From: JBFGJH01 sp041586155
Lineage (GTDB): Bacteria; Actinomycetota; Acidimicrobiia; Spongiisociales; JAENVV01
Reading direction: 5' to 3'
DNA length: 64,000 bases
Assembly (NCBI GenBank): GCA_041586155.1
Contig: JBFHAT010000001.1
Location: forward strand, 1 to 64,000
Shown here piece after piece: positions 1 to 6,953 of this stretch (position 1 is its first letter; the number at the start of each line of letters is the position of its first letter). Position numbers and translations under genes: made by a program. The notes under the pieces are model-generated. The model was not told where the DNA came from. It saw only the letters and a list, made by a program, of their open reading frames with translations, and made no database searches.

Positions 1-83
1 CCGGGACGAGTCCGGGGGCACCCTTTCACCGCTTGCCCGCGTAGCGCCCATTCACGGCTGCGAGTGACTGCGTGCTCGTCTTC

Positions 84-89
84 TAGTCT
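84..89 (+). promoter_or_regulatory. -10 hexamer for a leaderless start (hydrolase)
   Basis: TAGTCT followed by six bases and the ATG at 96. It fits the TANNNT-N6-8-start pattern seen before many genes in this window and decides ATG 96 over the TTG at 93. Confidence 0.55.
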
Positions 90-95
90 GGGTTG

Positions 96-920
96 ATGGA
101 CGCGGCCGGAGCTGACAGGAGTCGGTCTGCCGTGCGGATCGGCACAGGGATCACGGTGTCGTTCCTGGAGGTTGGGTCGGCGGCGCAGACGACCAACGTC
201 GTCGTGCTGCTGCACCCTTGGCTCGAGTCGGCCGACGCATTCAGCATGATGCTCCCCCAGCTGGGATCGGGGCTACGCGTCCTTGTCCCCGACCTGCGCG
301 GTTGCGGCGACTCCGACAAGCCGGCAGGCGGATACGAATTGCCGAGCCTTGCGGCGGACGTGGTGGCCTTCATGGACGCGGCCGAGGCAGCGCCGGCGAT
401 TCTGATCGGAGCGTCGAGTGGCGGATACGTCGCCCAAGAGGTCGCGGCGTCGCACCCGGGGCTGGTCGCGGGCCTCGTGCTCGCCGGCGCTCCAAGGTCG
501 CTGCAAGGGCAGACGCCGCCCTTCGCGACGCAGCTCGAGAGGCTGAGCGACCCGATCGACCATGATTGGGCGCAAGGTTTCGTGGAGAGCTTCGCCCCGG
601 CCGGCGGCGTGCCCGAGGAGTTTGTCACTGCGCGGCTGCGTGATGCGCTGGCCGTCCCGGCCGGGATCTGGCGAGAGAGCCTGGAGGCGCTGATCCGATC
701 GGATCCACCGGAGTCCAAGATGATCCGGGCTCCGACGCTCGTCGTCAGTGGAGGGCGGGACGAGCTGCTCGACCGGGACGCTGGGGAGCTGGTCCGTGAC
801 ATCCCGGGAGCGAGACTGGTCGAGTACGCCGGGGCGGGGCATGTCATCCATTGGGAACAGCCCAAGCGGCTGGCGCGCGACGTCGTGGCGTTCGCGCGGG
901 AGGTCTTCGAACGTCAGTGA
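96..920 (+). CDS. alpha/beta hydrolase
   Basis: A cytoplasmic serine hydrolase of the alpha/beta fold, 274 residues; the substrate cannot be told. The nucleophile elbow GASSG lies near residue 107 with the first Ser of SS as likely nucleophile. The strand HPWLES near residue 40 carries the oxyanion region. The acid is probably in SGGRDELL near 225, and the base is the His of GAGHVIHWE near 252. The length suits the haloperoxidase/3-oxoadipate enol-lactonase type. The start is ATG 96 because a TAGTCT element lies six bases upstream, implying a leaderless mRNA. The next gene is convergent. Confidence 0.85.
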   Translation: MDAAGADRSRSAVRIGTGITVSFLEVGSAAQTTNVVVLLHPWLESADAFSMMLPQLGSGLRVLVPDLRGCGDSDKPAGGYELPSLAADVVAFMDAAEAAPAILIGASSGGYVAQEVAASHPGLVAGLVLAGAPRSLQGQTPPFATQLERLSDPIDHDWAQGFVESFAPAGGVPEEFVTARLRDALAVPAGIWRESLEALIRSDPPESKMIRAPTLVVSGGRDELLDRDAGELVRDIPGARLVEYAGAGHVIHWEQPKRLARDVVAFAREVFERQ

Positions 921-960
921 GGCGGCGTTCGGGCCACCGCCTCGACGAACAACACCGAGA

Positions 961-1956
961 CTACGGGCCGGCGGATGCCGCCAGCGCGGGCATCACCTCA
1001 CGGGCGAACAGCTCGGCGCCGGCCGGATCGTAGGCGACGTCTGGAAACCGGACGATGGCGTACGTGCATCCCGCCTCCGCCCACGGCCGTAGCCGCTCGA
1101 GGTGTTGCTCGGGTGTGCCGCCGGCCCGGTCGAGCGTCCGCTGAATGGTGCCGAGGGCACGATCGGACACAAGGTTCTTCACCTTGTCGATCAGCATCTG
1201 CTTGCGCTGTTCCACCTCCGACTCGGTGGCCCCGCACACCACCGTGAAGTTGGACGAGCGGACGATCTCGTCGTACTCGCGGCCCACCTCGCGACAGTGG
1301 CCGGCCAACACCTCGGATTTGTGCCGGAACTCGTCGACGGTGTTGCCAAAGTTCGTGTAGTCGGCGTAGCGGGCAGCCACGTTGAGCGTGAGGCGCTCGC
1401 CACCACCGGCGATCCACAGCGGGATGTGGGGCTGCTGGATGCCTTTTGGCTGGTTGATCGCACCGCTGAGTCGGTAGTACGTGCCGTCGTAGTGGACTTC
1501 GTCCTCCGTCCACATGGCGAGCATGATCTCGACCGCTTCCCCCAACATGGCGATTCGCACCGACCCCTTCGGGAACCCGTAGCCGTAGGCGTGGAACTCC
1601 TCCTCGAACCAGCCGGCACCGATCCCCATCTCCAGGCGCCCCCCCGAGATGACGTCGATCGACGACGCAACCTTGGCGAGGTAGGCGGGAGGGCGATAGT
1701 GATTGCAGGTGCACATCTGTCCCAACCGGATGCGGCTGGTCGAGGCGGCCAAGGCGCTCATCAGCGTCCACGCCTCATAGGTGACCTCTTGAGTGGTCTG
1801 GGGGCGGGTGTGGAAGTGATCGAAGACCCACGCCGACCGATACCCGGCTTCATCCAACCTCTCGGCAGTGGTTCGCATCGCCGCCCACTGTTGGTCCAGC
1901 GGAATCCCCACCAGATCGAGCAGCCAGCCCTGCGGAACGAACGCGCCGAACTCCAT
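961..1956 (-). CDS. LLM-class (luciferase-like) flavin/F420-dependent oxidoreductase
   Basis: A bacterial luciferase-like TIM-barrel protein of 331 residues. The typical block GGRLEMGIGAGW is at residues 105-116, preceded by the DHFHT segment near 46-50 and the IRLGQMCTC strand. Such enzymes use reduced F420 or FMN to reduce or oxygenate small molecules, and the closest type is the F420-dependent TIGR03560-like group. The substrate is unknown. The ATG at 1956 lies 78 bases from the ATG of the divergent LOG gene, leaving room for two promoters. A second, distant LLM enzyme sits at 36455-37477. Confidence 0.85.
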   Translation of the reverse strand: MEFGAFVPQGWLLDLVGIPLDQQWAAMRTTAERLDEAGYRSAWVFDHFHTRPQTTQEVTYEAWTLMSALAASTSRIRLGQMCTCNHYRPPAYLAKVASSIDVISGGRLEMGIGAGWFEEEFHAYGYGFPKGSVRIAMLGEAVEIMLAMWTEDEVHYDGTYYRLSGAINQPKGIQQPHIPLWIAGGGERLTLNVAARYADYTNFGNTVDEFRHKSEVLAGHCREVGREYDEIVRSSNFTVVCGATESEVEQRKQMLIDKVKNLVSDRALGTIQRTLDRAGGTPEQHLERLRPWAEAGCTYAIVRFPDVAYDPAGAELFAREVMPALAASAGP

Positions 1957-2021
1957 CGATGTCCTTTCTCGCCAACCGCCACCCTACCGACCGTCCCTTC
2001 GACCCAAACAGTGGGTGGCGC

Positions 2022-2027
2022 TACCGT
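2022..2027 (+). promoter_or_regulatory. -10 hexamer for a leaderless start (LOG protein)
   Basis: TACCGT, six bases, then ATG at 2034. This favours the start at 2034 over an upstream in-frame ATG at 1959 that nearly abuts the divergent gene. Confidence 0.5.
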
Positions 2028-2033
2028 TGCAGT

Positions 2034-3125
2034 ATGTGCGCATACGAAATCGGCAAGGCCGAGATCGACTCGGCGATCGCCGAGCTGGTCACCGCGGCGT
2101 CAGCCCACCCGAACGACGACCTCATCCGCGAGATCGTCACCACGGCACTGAAGCTCCACCGGGACAACCCGGACCGCGGCGAGCTGAAGCTGGTCAACAC
2201 GGCTCTGAAAGAAATGCGCTACTCGATGCTGACCTTCTCCCGTTTCGGCGAGAAACCCAAGGTCACGATGTACGGCTCGGCTCGGATCCCGCCCGACCAC
2301 ATCGAGTACAAGACCGCCAAGCAGTTCGCCGAGATCATGGCGCACGAGCGCGGCTGGGAAGTCATCACGGGCGCCGGCCCAGGCATCATGCAAGCCGGCA
2401 ACGAGGGCGCCGGCCTCGACCACTCGTATGGCGTCAACATCCGCTTGCCGTTCGAAAGCGACGCCAACAGCCACATCCGGCCCGAGCGCACCGTCAACTT
2501 CAAATACTTCTTCACACGCAAACTGGGGTTCGTCAAAGAATCGAGTGCGTTCGCCTTGTTCCCGGGAGGGTTCGGCACCATGGACGAGGCGTTCGAACTG
2601 CTCACGCTGGTACAGACGGGGAAATCGGACATGCATCCGATCGTGCTCGTGGAGAGCGGCGAGTCGAGCTACTGGACGTCGTGGAACGAGTTCGTCAACG
2701 AGGAGTTGGTGACGGCCGAGCTGATCTCACCCGAGGACGTGCACTTGTACCGCCACTTCACCGACCCAGTGGACGCCGCAGAAGAGGTGTGCCGGTTCTA
2801 CGCCAACTACCAGTCGCAGCGGTACGTCAACGGCAACCTGGTGATTCGGCTGGCCGAGCAGCCGTCGGCGATACAGCTACAGCAGCTCAACGACGAGTTC
2901 AGCGACATCGTGGTCAGCGGGTCGATCACCGCGATCGGCCCGACCGCTCCCGAGATCCGGGACGAGGATCATCTCGACTCGGCGCGCATCCACTTCCACT
3001 TCGATCGCCGGCATTACGGGCGGCTGCGACTGCTCATCGACCGGGTGAACAGCTGGGTGTCCACCCCCACGGTCGTGCACCCCGGTGACCCATTCACATC
3101 GGAGCAGCAAGACCGCCCGTGGTGA
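2034..3125 (+). CDS. LOG-family (TIGR00730-like) nucleotide-binding protein with long C-terminal extension
   Basis: A Rossmann-fold protein of the LOG/lysine-decarboxylase-like family, 363 residues from ATG 2034. Family marks are a Gly-rich GAGPGIMQAGNEGA stretch and the PGGFGTMDE motif, which in cytokinin-activating LOG enzymes binds ribose-phosphate and carries the catalytic Arg/Glu. Ordinary LOG proteins are about 180-200 residues. Here a helical N-terminal section of about 65 residues and a C-terminal section of about 120 residues with no recognised fold flank the core. It may be a nucleoside-monophosphate phosphoribohydrolase; the substrate is unproven. The leaderless-type promoter decides the start. 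Confidence 0.75.
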   Translation: MCAYEIGKAEIDSAIAELVTAASAHPNDDLIREIVTTALKLHRDNPDRGELKLVNTALKEMRYSMLTFSRFGEKPKVTMYGSARIPPDHIEYKTAKQFAEIMAHERGWEVITGAGPGIMQAGNEGAGLDHSYGVNIRLPFESDANSHIRPERTVNFKYFFTRKLGFVKESSAFALFPGGFGTMDEAFELLTLVQTGKSDMHPIVLVESGESSYWTSWNEFVNEELVTAELISPEDVHLYRHFTDPVDAAEEVCRFYANYQSQRYVNGNLVIRLAEQPSAIQLQQLNDEFSDIVVSGSITAIGPTAPEIRDEDHLDSARIHFHFDRRHYGRLRLLIDRVNSWVSTPTVVHPGDPFTSEQQDRPW

Positions 3126-3203
3126 CCGGCAGACGTCGGCGATTTCCTCACTCTCAGCGCGAGGATGGGGCCGCGCTCTGTGGTTGAGCGCGAAAACTGC
3201 GAC

Positions 3204-3209
3204 TACCAT
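3204..3209 (+). promoter_or_regulatory. -10 hexamer for a leaderless start (TIGR03084 gene)
   Basis: TACCAT with eight bases to the GTG at 3218. Confidence 0.45.
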
Positions 3210-3217
3210 TTCGGCCT

Positions 3218-3958
3218 GTGCGTGAGATCCTTTCCGACCTCGTAGCCGAAGAACAGTCGTTGGACCAGTTTCTCCAGCGCATCAACCCGCGCGAGTGGCG
3301 GAAGACGACGGTCTGGCATGGATGGACGATCCAGGAGACGGTGAGTCACCTCGCTGCGTCCGAGGAATACGCCTTCAACGCCCTGGCCGAAGGCGGATCG
3401 CGAGTCAAGAGCCTCGACGGATTCGGTTCGATCGATGAGCTCAATGCGGCCGGACTGATCAAGGGCGAATCGATGCGTCCCCAGGACGTGATCGAGTGGT
3501 GGAGAGGAGCCCGGGCCAAGGTCGTCGAGGAGCTGTCCCGTCGCAATGCCTCGGACCGGGTGCCTTGGTTCTACGGGGACATGAGCGCCAAAAGCTTCGC
3601 CACGGCCCGCATGATGGAGACGTGGGCGCACGGGATCGACGTGTACTACGCGGTCGGTGAGGAACCGGAGGAGACCACCCGACTCAGGCACATCGCCTGG
3701 CTTGCATGGAAATCGCTCCCGCATGCCTTCAAGGAGGCGGGTGAGGAGTATCCGGAGGAGATCCGGGCTGAGTTCATGGGACCGAGTTACGCCAAGTGGG
3801 TGTTCGGACCGGATGGAGCCGACAACGTGATCAAAGGTCAAGCCGCCGAATGGTGTGCCTTGGCAGTCGATCGAGCCGATTTGGAAGACACCGAAACGCT
3901 CACCGCCCAAGGAGACCTGGCGCAGCGGGCTCTGGAATTGGTCAGAGTCCACCTGTGA
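3218..3958 (+). CDS. TIGR03084-type metal-binding protein (maleylpyruvate isomerase/DinB superfamily)
   Basis: A 246-residue member of the mycothiol-dependent maleylpyruvate isomerase/DinB four-helix-bundle superfamily, TIGR03084 subgroup. Metal-ligand candidates are the His of VWHGW and of VSHLAA near residues 29-41 and the His of METWAHGID near residue 137. The enzyme reaction is not known for this subgroup; thiol-dependent isomerase or transferase activity is inferred from the superfamily. The stop TGA overlaps the GTG start of the next gene (GTGA), so the two are an operon with coupled translation. Confidence 0.8.
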   Translation: MREILSDLVAEEQSLDQFLQRINPREWRKTTVWHGWTIQETVSHLAASEEYAFNALAEGGSRVKSLDGFGSIDELNAAGLIKGESMRPQDVIEWWRGARAKVVEELSRRNASDRVPWFYGDMSAKSFATARMMETWAHGIDVYYAVGEEPEETTRLRHIAWLAWKSLPHAFKEAGEEYPEEIRAEFMGPSYAKWVFGPDGADNVIKGQAAEWCALAVDRADLEDTETLTAQGDLAQRALELVRVHL

Positions 3959-4731
3959 CCCTCCCGCCGGTCATCGGGATGGTCCATCTGGGACCGTTGC
4001 CCGGCGCGCCCGGCGCTGGATCGATCGACGCCACCGTAGATGCCGCGTTGCGTGACGCTGCCGACCTCGAAGCCGCCGGGTACGACGGCGTGATGATCGA
4101 GAACTTCGGCGATGCGCCCTTCTATGCCGACGACGTTCCCAAGACGACCGTGGCGGCGATGACCCGCGTCGTGACACAGGTCGTCGAGTCGGTTTCGATC
4201 CCCGTCGGCGTGAACGTTCTGCGCAACGATGCGCTCGCCGCGCTGGCAGTGGCAGCGGCGGCGAGAGCGTCCTTCATTCGGGTCAACGTCTTGACCGGCA
4301 CGATGTTCACCGACCAGGGGATCATTGAAGGGCGGGCCGCCGACGTCGCCCGCGCCCGGGTCTCGCTACCCGGCGTGCGGATCCTGGCCGACTGCTTCGT
4401 GAAGCACGCGGTTCCGCCGCCGGGTCGCACATTCGAGGACGAGCTGGCCGACCTGTGGGGACGAGCCGGTGCCGACGGCGTCATCATCTCGGGCTCGGGC
4501 ACAGGGTCGGCTCCCGACCCGGACCGGTTGGGCGTGGCCCGTTCCGTCTTGGGGCCACACGCACCCATCTACGTGGGTTCGGGGTTGGACGCCGACAATG
4601 CGGCCGCGCTGCTCGAACACGCCGACGGTGCCATCGTTGGCAGCTCGCTGAAAACGGCCGGAGTGTTCTCGCCGGTCGACCCGGTCAAAGCTCGCGCAGT
4701 ATTGCAGGCTGCCCGAGCCGCCCTGTCATAG
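3955..4731 (+). CDS. BtpA/SgcQ family protein
   Basis: A 258-residue TIM-barrel protein of the BtpA family, named for a cyanobacterial photosystem I biogenesis factor and related to SgcQ. The conserved opening PPVIGMVHLGPLPGAP and the later SGSGTGSAPD and YVGSGL phosphate-binding-like turns are all present. Outside phototrophs its role is unknown; a sugar- or nucleoside-phosphate reaction is a guess from the fold. The GTG at 3955 overlaps the upstream stop, so it is co-translated with the TIGR03084 protein. Its 3' end overlaps the convergent PPC-domain gene by six bases. Confidence 0.8.
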   Translation: MTLPPVIGMVHLGPLPGAPGAGSIDATVDAALRDAADLEAAGYDGVMIENFGDAPFYADDVPKTTVAAMTRVVTQVVESVSIPVGVNVLRNDALAALAVAAAARASFIRVNVLTGTMFTDQGIIEGRAADVARARVSLPGVRILADCFVKHAVPPPGRTFEDELADLWGRAGADGVIISGSGTGSAPDPDRLGVARSVLGPHAPIYVGSGLDADNAAALLEHADGAIVGSSLKTAGVFSPVDPVKARAVLQAARAALS

Positions 4732-5160
4732 CGTTCCCCCCCACAGAGTCAGCCCTGTGCAGTCATCCGGCTCGCGAACCGGAACCTGACCCTTCAGCTC
4801 GACGAGCGTCACCTCGAGGGCGAACACCTCGGTTCCGACGTTGACGTGTCCCCCAAAGCCCTTGCCGTCCCGGTCGGCAAAGGCCGCATGGGTGTGGAGG
4901 AACGGTGCCCCGTCGAGAAGGGAGAGATTGCCCGTGCCCGCCAGGACTTCGAGGTGGCGGTCGATCACGAAGTCCTCGTAACCCTGCTCCGACTGGTTGT
5001 AGTACCGCAGGGACGCTCGGCTGACCGCACCGAGATAATGCATCCATGCGGCGCCGACGCCATGGTCGGAGGCGTAACCGGTGATGGTCGTGTAGAGGTC
5101 GTCCCCGGTGGCGAGACGGAGGAGATGGACGCGCCCCGGTTCGAAGGTGTATGCCTGCAT
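4726..5160 (-). CDS. PPC (DUF296) domain protein
   Basis: A single-domain PPC/DUF296 protein of 144 residues. These small trimeric proteins are fused to AT-hooks in plants and stand alone in bacteria. Features are the opening FEPGRVHLLRL, the central WMHYLGAV, and the His-rich PFLHTHAAF, a likely metal site, followed by GKGFGGHVNVG. Bacterial PPC proteins are annotated as DNA-binding, but the function is not established. The start ATG 5160 is set by a TACACT element eight bases upstream. It is divergent from the Lhr helicase gene, with only 68 bases between the two starts. Confidence 0.8.
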   Translation of the reverse strand: MQAYTFEPGRVHLLRLATGDDLYTTITGYASDHGVGAAWMHYLGAVSRASLRYYNQSEQGYEDFVIDRHLEVLAGTGNLSLLDGAPFLHTHAAFADRDGKGFGGHVNVGTEVFALEVTLVELKGQVPVREPDDCTGLTLWGGTL

Positions 5161-5168
5161 GGCCGCGG

Positions 5169-5174
5169 AGTGTA
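5169..5174 (-). promoter_or_regulatory. -10 hexamer for a leaderless start (PPC gene)
   Basis: TACACT on the minus strand, eight bases before ATG 5160. It faces the plus-strand TACCCT at 5216-5221. Confidence 0.5.
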
Positions 5175-5215
5175 CCGAGGCAGAGCCTGCCGGGATGTTT
5201 GTCCCAGGTGACGTA

Positions 5216-5221
5216 TACCCT
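5216..5221 (+). promoter_or_regulatory. -10 hexamer for a leaderless start (lhr)
   Basis: TACCCT, seven bases, then ATG 5229. It selects this ATG over an in-frame start at 5151 that lies inside the divergent gene. Confidence 0.55.
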
Positions 5222-5228
5222 TCACCGC

Positions 5229-6953
5229 ATGGATCCCCTCGGCCCGTTCTCTCCGGCGACGCGAGCCTGGTTCGAGTCGTCGTTCCAGGCGCCGACTGGC
5301 GCCCAGGTCGAGGGGTGGCAAGCGATCGGCCGCGGCGACCACACGCTGATCCATGCACCCACAGGATCCGGCAAGACGCTGGCGGCGTTCCTGTGGACGC
5401 TGGACCGGCTCTTGCACGAGCCCTTGCCTGACGACGCAGACCGCTGCCGGGTCCTCTACGTGTCGCCCATGAAGGCCCTCGCCTACGACGTCGAACGCAA
5501 TCTGCGTGCGCCGCTCGTTGGCATCCGGCACGCCGCTGAACGGCTGGGAATCGCCGACCTTCCGGCCATCAGCGCCCAGCTGCGCACTGGCGACACACCG
5601 GCCGACGAGCGCCGCCGCATGCATCGGCACCCGCCCGACATACTCATCACCACGCCCGAGTCGCTGTACCTCATGTTGACATCACAGGTGCGATCGATCC
5701 TCGGTTCCGTGCGGTGGGTGATCGTCGACGAGGTCCACGCAGTGGCAGGCTCCAAGCGCGGGGCGCATCTGGCGTTGTCGCTCGAACGATTGGAGCAGCT
5801 CACGCCCTCGCCCCCTCAGCGTATCGGACTCTCGGCGACGCAGCGGCCGTTGGAGACGATCGGTCACTTTCTGGCCGGCAACGACGTATCCGGCGCCAGC
5901 CCCACACCACGCGCGGTGACGCTCATCGACGTTGCCGGCACGAAGGAACTGGACATCGACATCGTGGTGCCGGTCGAAGACATGACTCGACCAGGCGTCG
6001 TCGACGACGACGGCTATGAGAACAAGTCGATCTGGCCCGCTGTGTACCCGCGGCTCCTGGAAGACATCCGCAGTCACCACTCGACGATCCTCTTCGCCAA
6101 CTCGCGACGCCTCGCGGAGCGGATCTCATCTGAGCTCAACGACCTGGCCGGCGAAGACATTTCGCGCGCCCACCACGGATCAGTGGCACGTGAACAACGA
6201 ATCGAAATCGAAGAAGCTCTGAAACGTGGCGAGCTCCCCTGCGTCGTCGCCACCTCGTCTCTCGAGCTGGGCATCGACATGGGAGCCGTGGATCACGTCA
6301 TCCAAGTCGAAGCTCCCTCGACCGTGGCCTCCGGCCTGCAGCGAGTCGGACGTGCCGGGCATCAAGTCGGGGCAGTGAGCAAGGCGACGGTCTATCCGAA
6401 GTATCGGGGAGACCTCCTCGTCTCGACCGTAGTGGTCGATCGGATGATCGACCGCGCTGTCGAGCGGACCAACATCCCCAGCAACCCGTTGGACGTGCTC
6501 GCCCAACAGATCGTGGCGATCACCGCCATGGATCCGATCGACGCCGACGACCTCTACGACATCGTGCGCGGTGCCGCACCCTATGGAGGGTTGGCTCGGG
6601 GACCGTTCGATGCGACGCTCGACATGCTCGCCGGGCGATACCCCTCCGACATGTTCGCCGAGCTTCGCCCACGCATCGTGTGGGATCGGACGTCGAACAC
6701 CATCGAGGGCCGCCCCGGTGCGCAGCGCCTGGCCGTGCAGAACCCAGGCACGATTCCCGACCGCGGTTTGTATTCGGTCAACCTGCCTGACGGCGGCAAG
6801 GTCGGCGAACTCGACGAGGAGATGGTGTACGAGTCGCGGCCCGGCGACGTGTTCATCCTCGGGACCTCGACCTGGAAGATGATCGACATCACTCATGACC
6901 GAGTCGAGGTCGTACCGGCCCCGGGCGAGCCCGGAGCAAAGATGCCGTTCTGA
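5229..6953 (+). CDS. lhr: Lhr-type ATP-dependent helicase, N-terminal part (ends at in-frame TGA)
   Basis: This is the helicase core of a Lhr (large helicase-related) DNA repair translocase, residues 1-574. Walker A APTGSGKT is at 43-50, the DEVH box at 167-170, and LSATQ follows near 202. The C-terminal RecA lobe carries SSLELGID and the arginine-finger motif QRVGRAGHQ. The reading frame stops at TGA 6951-6953, directly after the AKMPF of a conserved PFWHGD stretch. The same frame continues without another stop to 9581. Either the Trp codon TGG became TGA, giving a truncated core, or there is a sequencing error or readthrough. A truncated product would still hold both RecA lobes and part of the winged-helix region. 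Confidence 0.85.
   Translation: MDPLGPFSPATRAWFESSFQAPTGAQVEGWQAIGRGDHTLIHAPTGSGKTLAAFLWTLDRLLHEPLPDDADRCRVLYVSPMKALAYDVERNLRAPLVGIRHAAERLGIADLPAISAQLRTGDTPADERRRMHRHPPDILITTPESLYLMLTSQVRSILGSVRWVIVDEVHAVAGSKRGAHLALSLERLEQLTPSPPQRIGLSATQRPLETIGHFLAGNDVSGASPTPRAVTLIDVAGTKELDIDIVVPVEDMTRPGVVDDDGYENKSIWPAVYPRLLEDIRSHHSTILFANSRRLAERISSELNDLAGEDISRAHHGSVAREQRIEIEEALKRGELPCVVATSSLELGIDMGAVDHVIQVEAPSTVASGLQRVGRAGHQVGAVSKATVYPKYRGDLLVSTVVVDRMIDRAVERTNIPSNPLDVLAQQIVAITAMDPIDADDLYDIVRGAAPYGGLARGPFDATLDMLAGRYPSDMFAELRPRIVWDRTSNTIEGRPGAQRLAVQNPGTIPDRGLYSVNLPDGGKVGELDEEMVYESRPGDVFILGTSTWKMIDITHDRVEVVPAPGEPGAKMPF
6951..6953 (+). other. In-frame TGA at a conserved Trp position inside lhr
   Basis: The codons read ...ATG CCG TTC TGA CAC GGC GAC..., that is M-P-F-stop-H-G-D. 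Lhr proteins known to me have PFWHGD here, so TGA takes the place of TGG. Downstream, codons 6954-7043 read in frame into the long second part. One G-to-A change accounts for everything. Confidence 0.8.

Noticed and set aside
83..865. A 260-codon minus-strand frame opposite the first hydrolase
   Set aside because: Ser/Ala/Arg-rich antisense shadow; the plus frame has the intact catalytic motifs.
1102..2151. A 349-codon plus-strand frame opposite the LLM oxidoreductase
   Set aside because: A shadow of the minus-strand gene, whose conserved blocks are clear.
6951..6953. TGA reassigned to Trp in the whole genome
   Set aside because: TGA ends many genes with precise stop-start overlaps (for example 3956, 17605, 35675, 50509), so it is a stop here.
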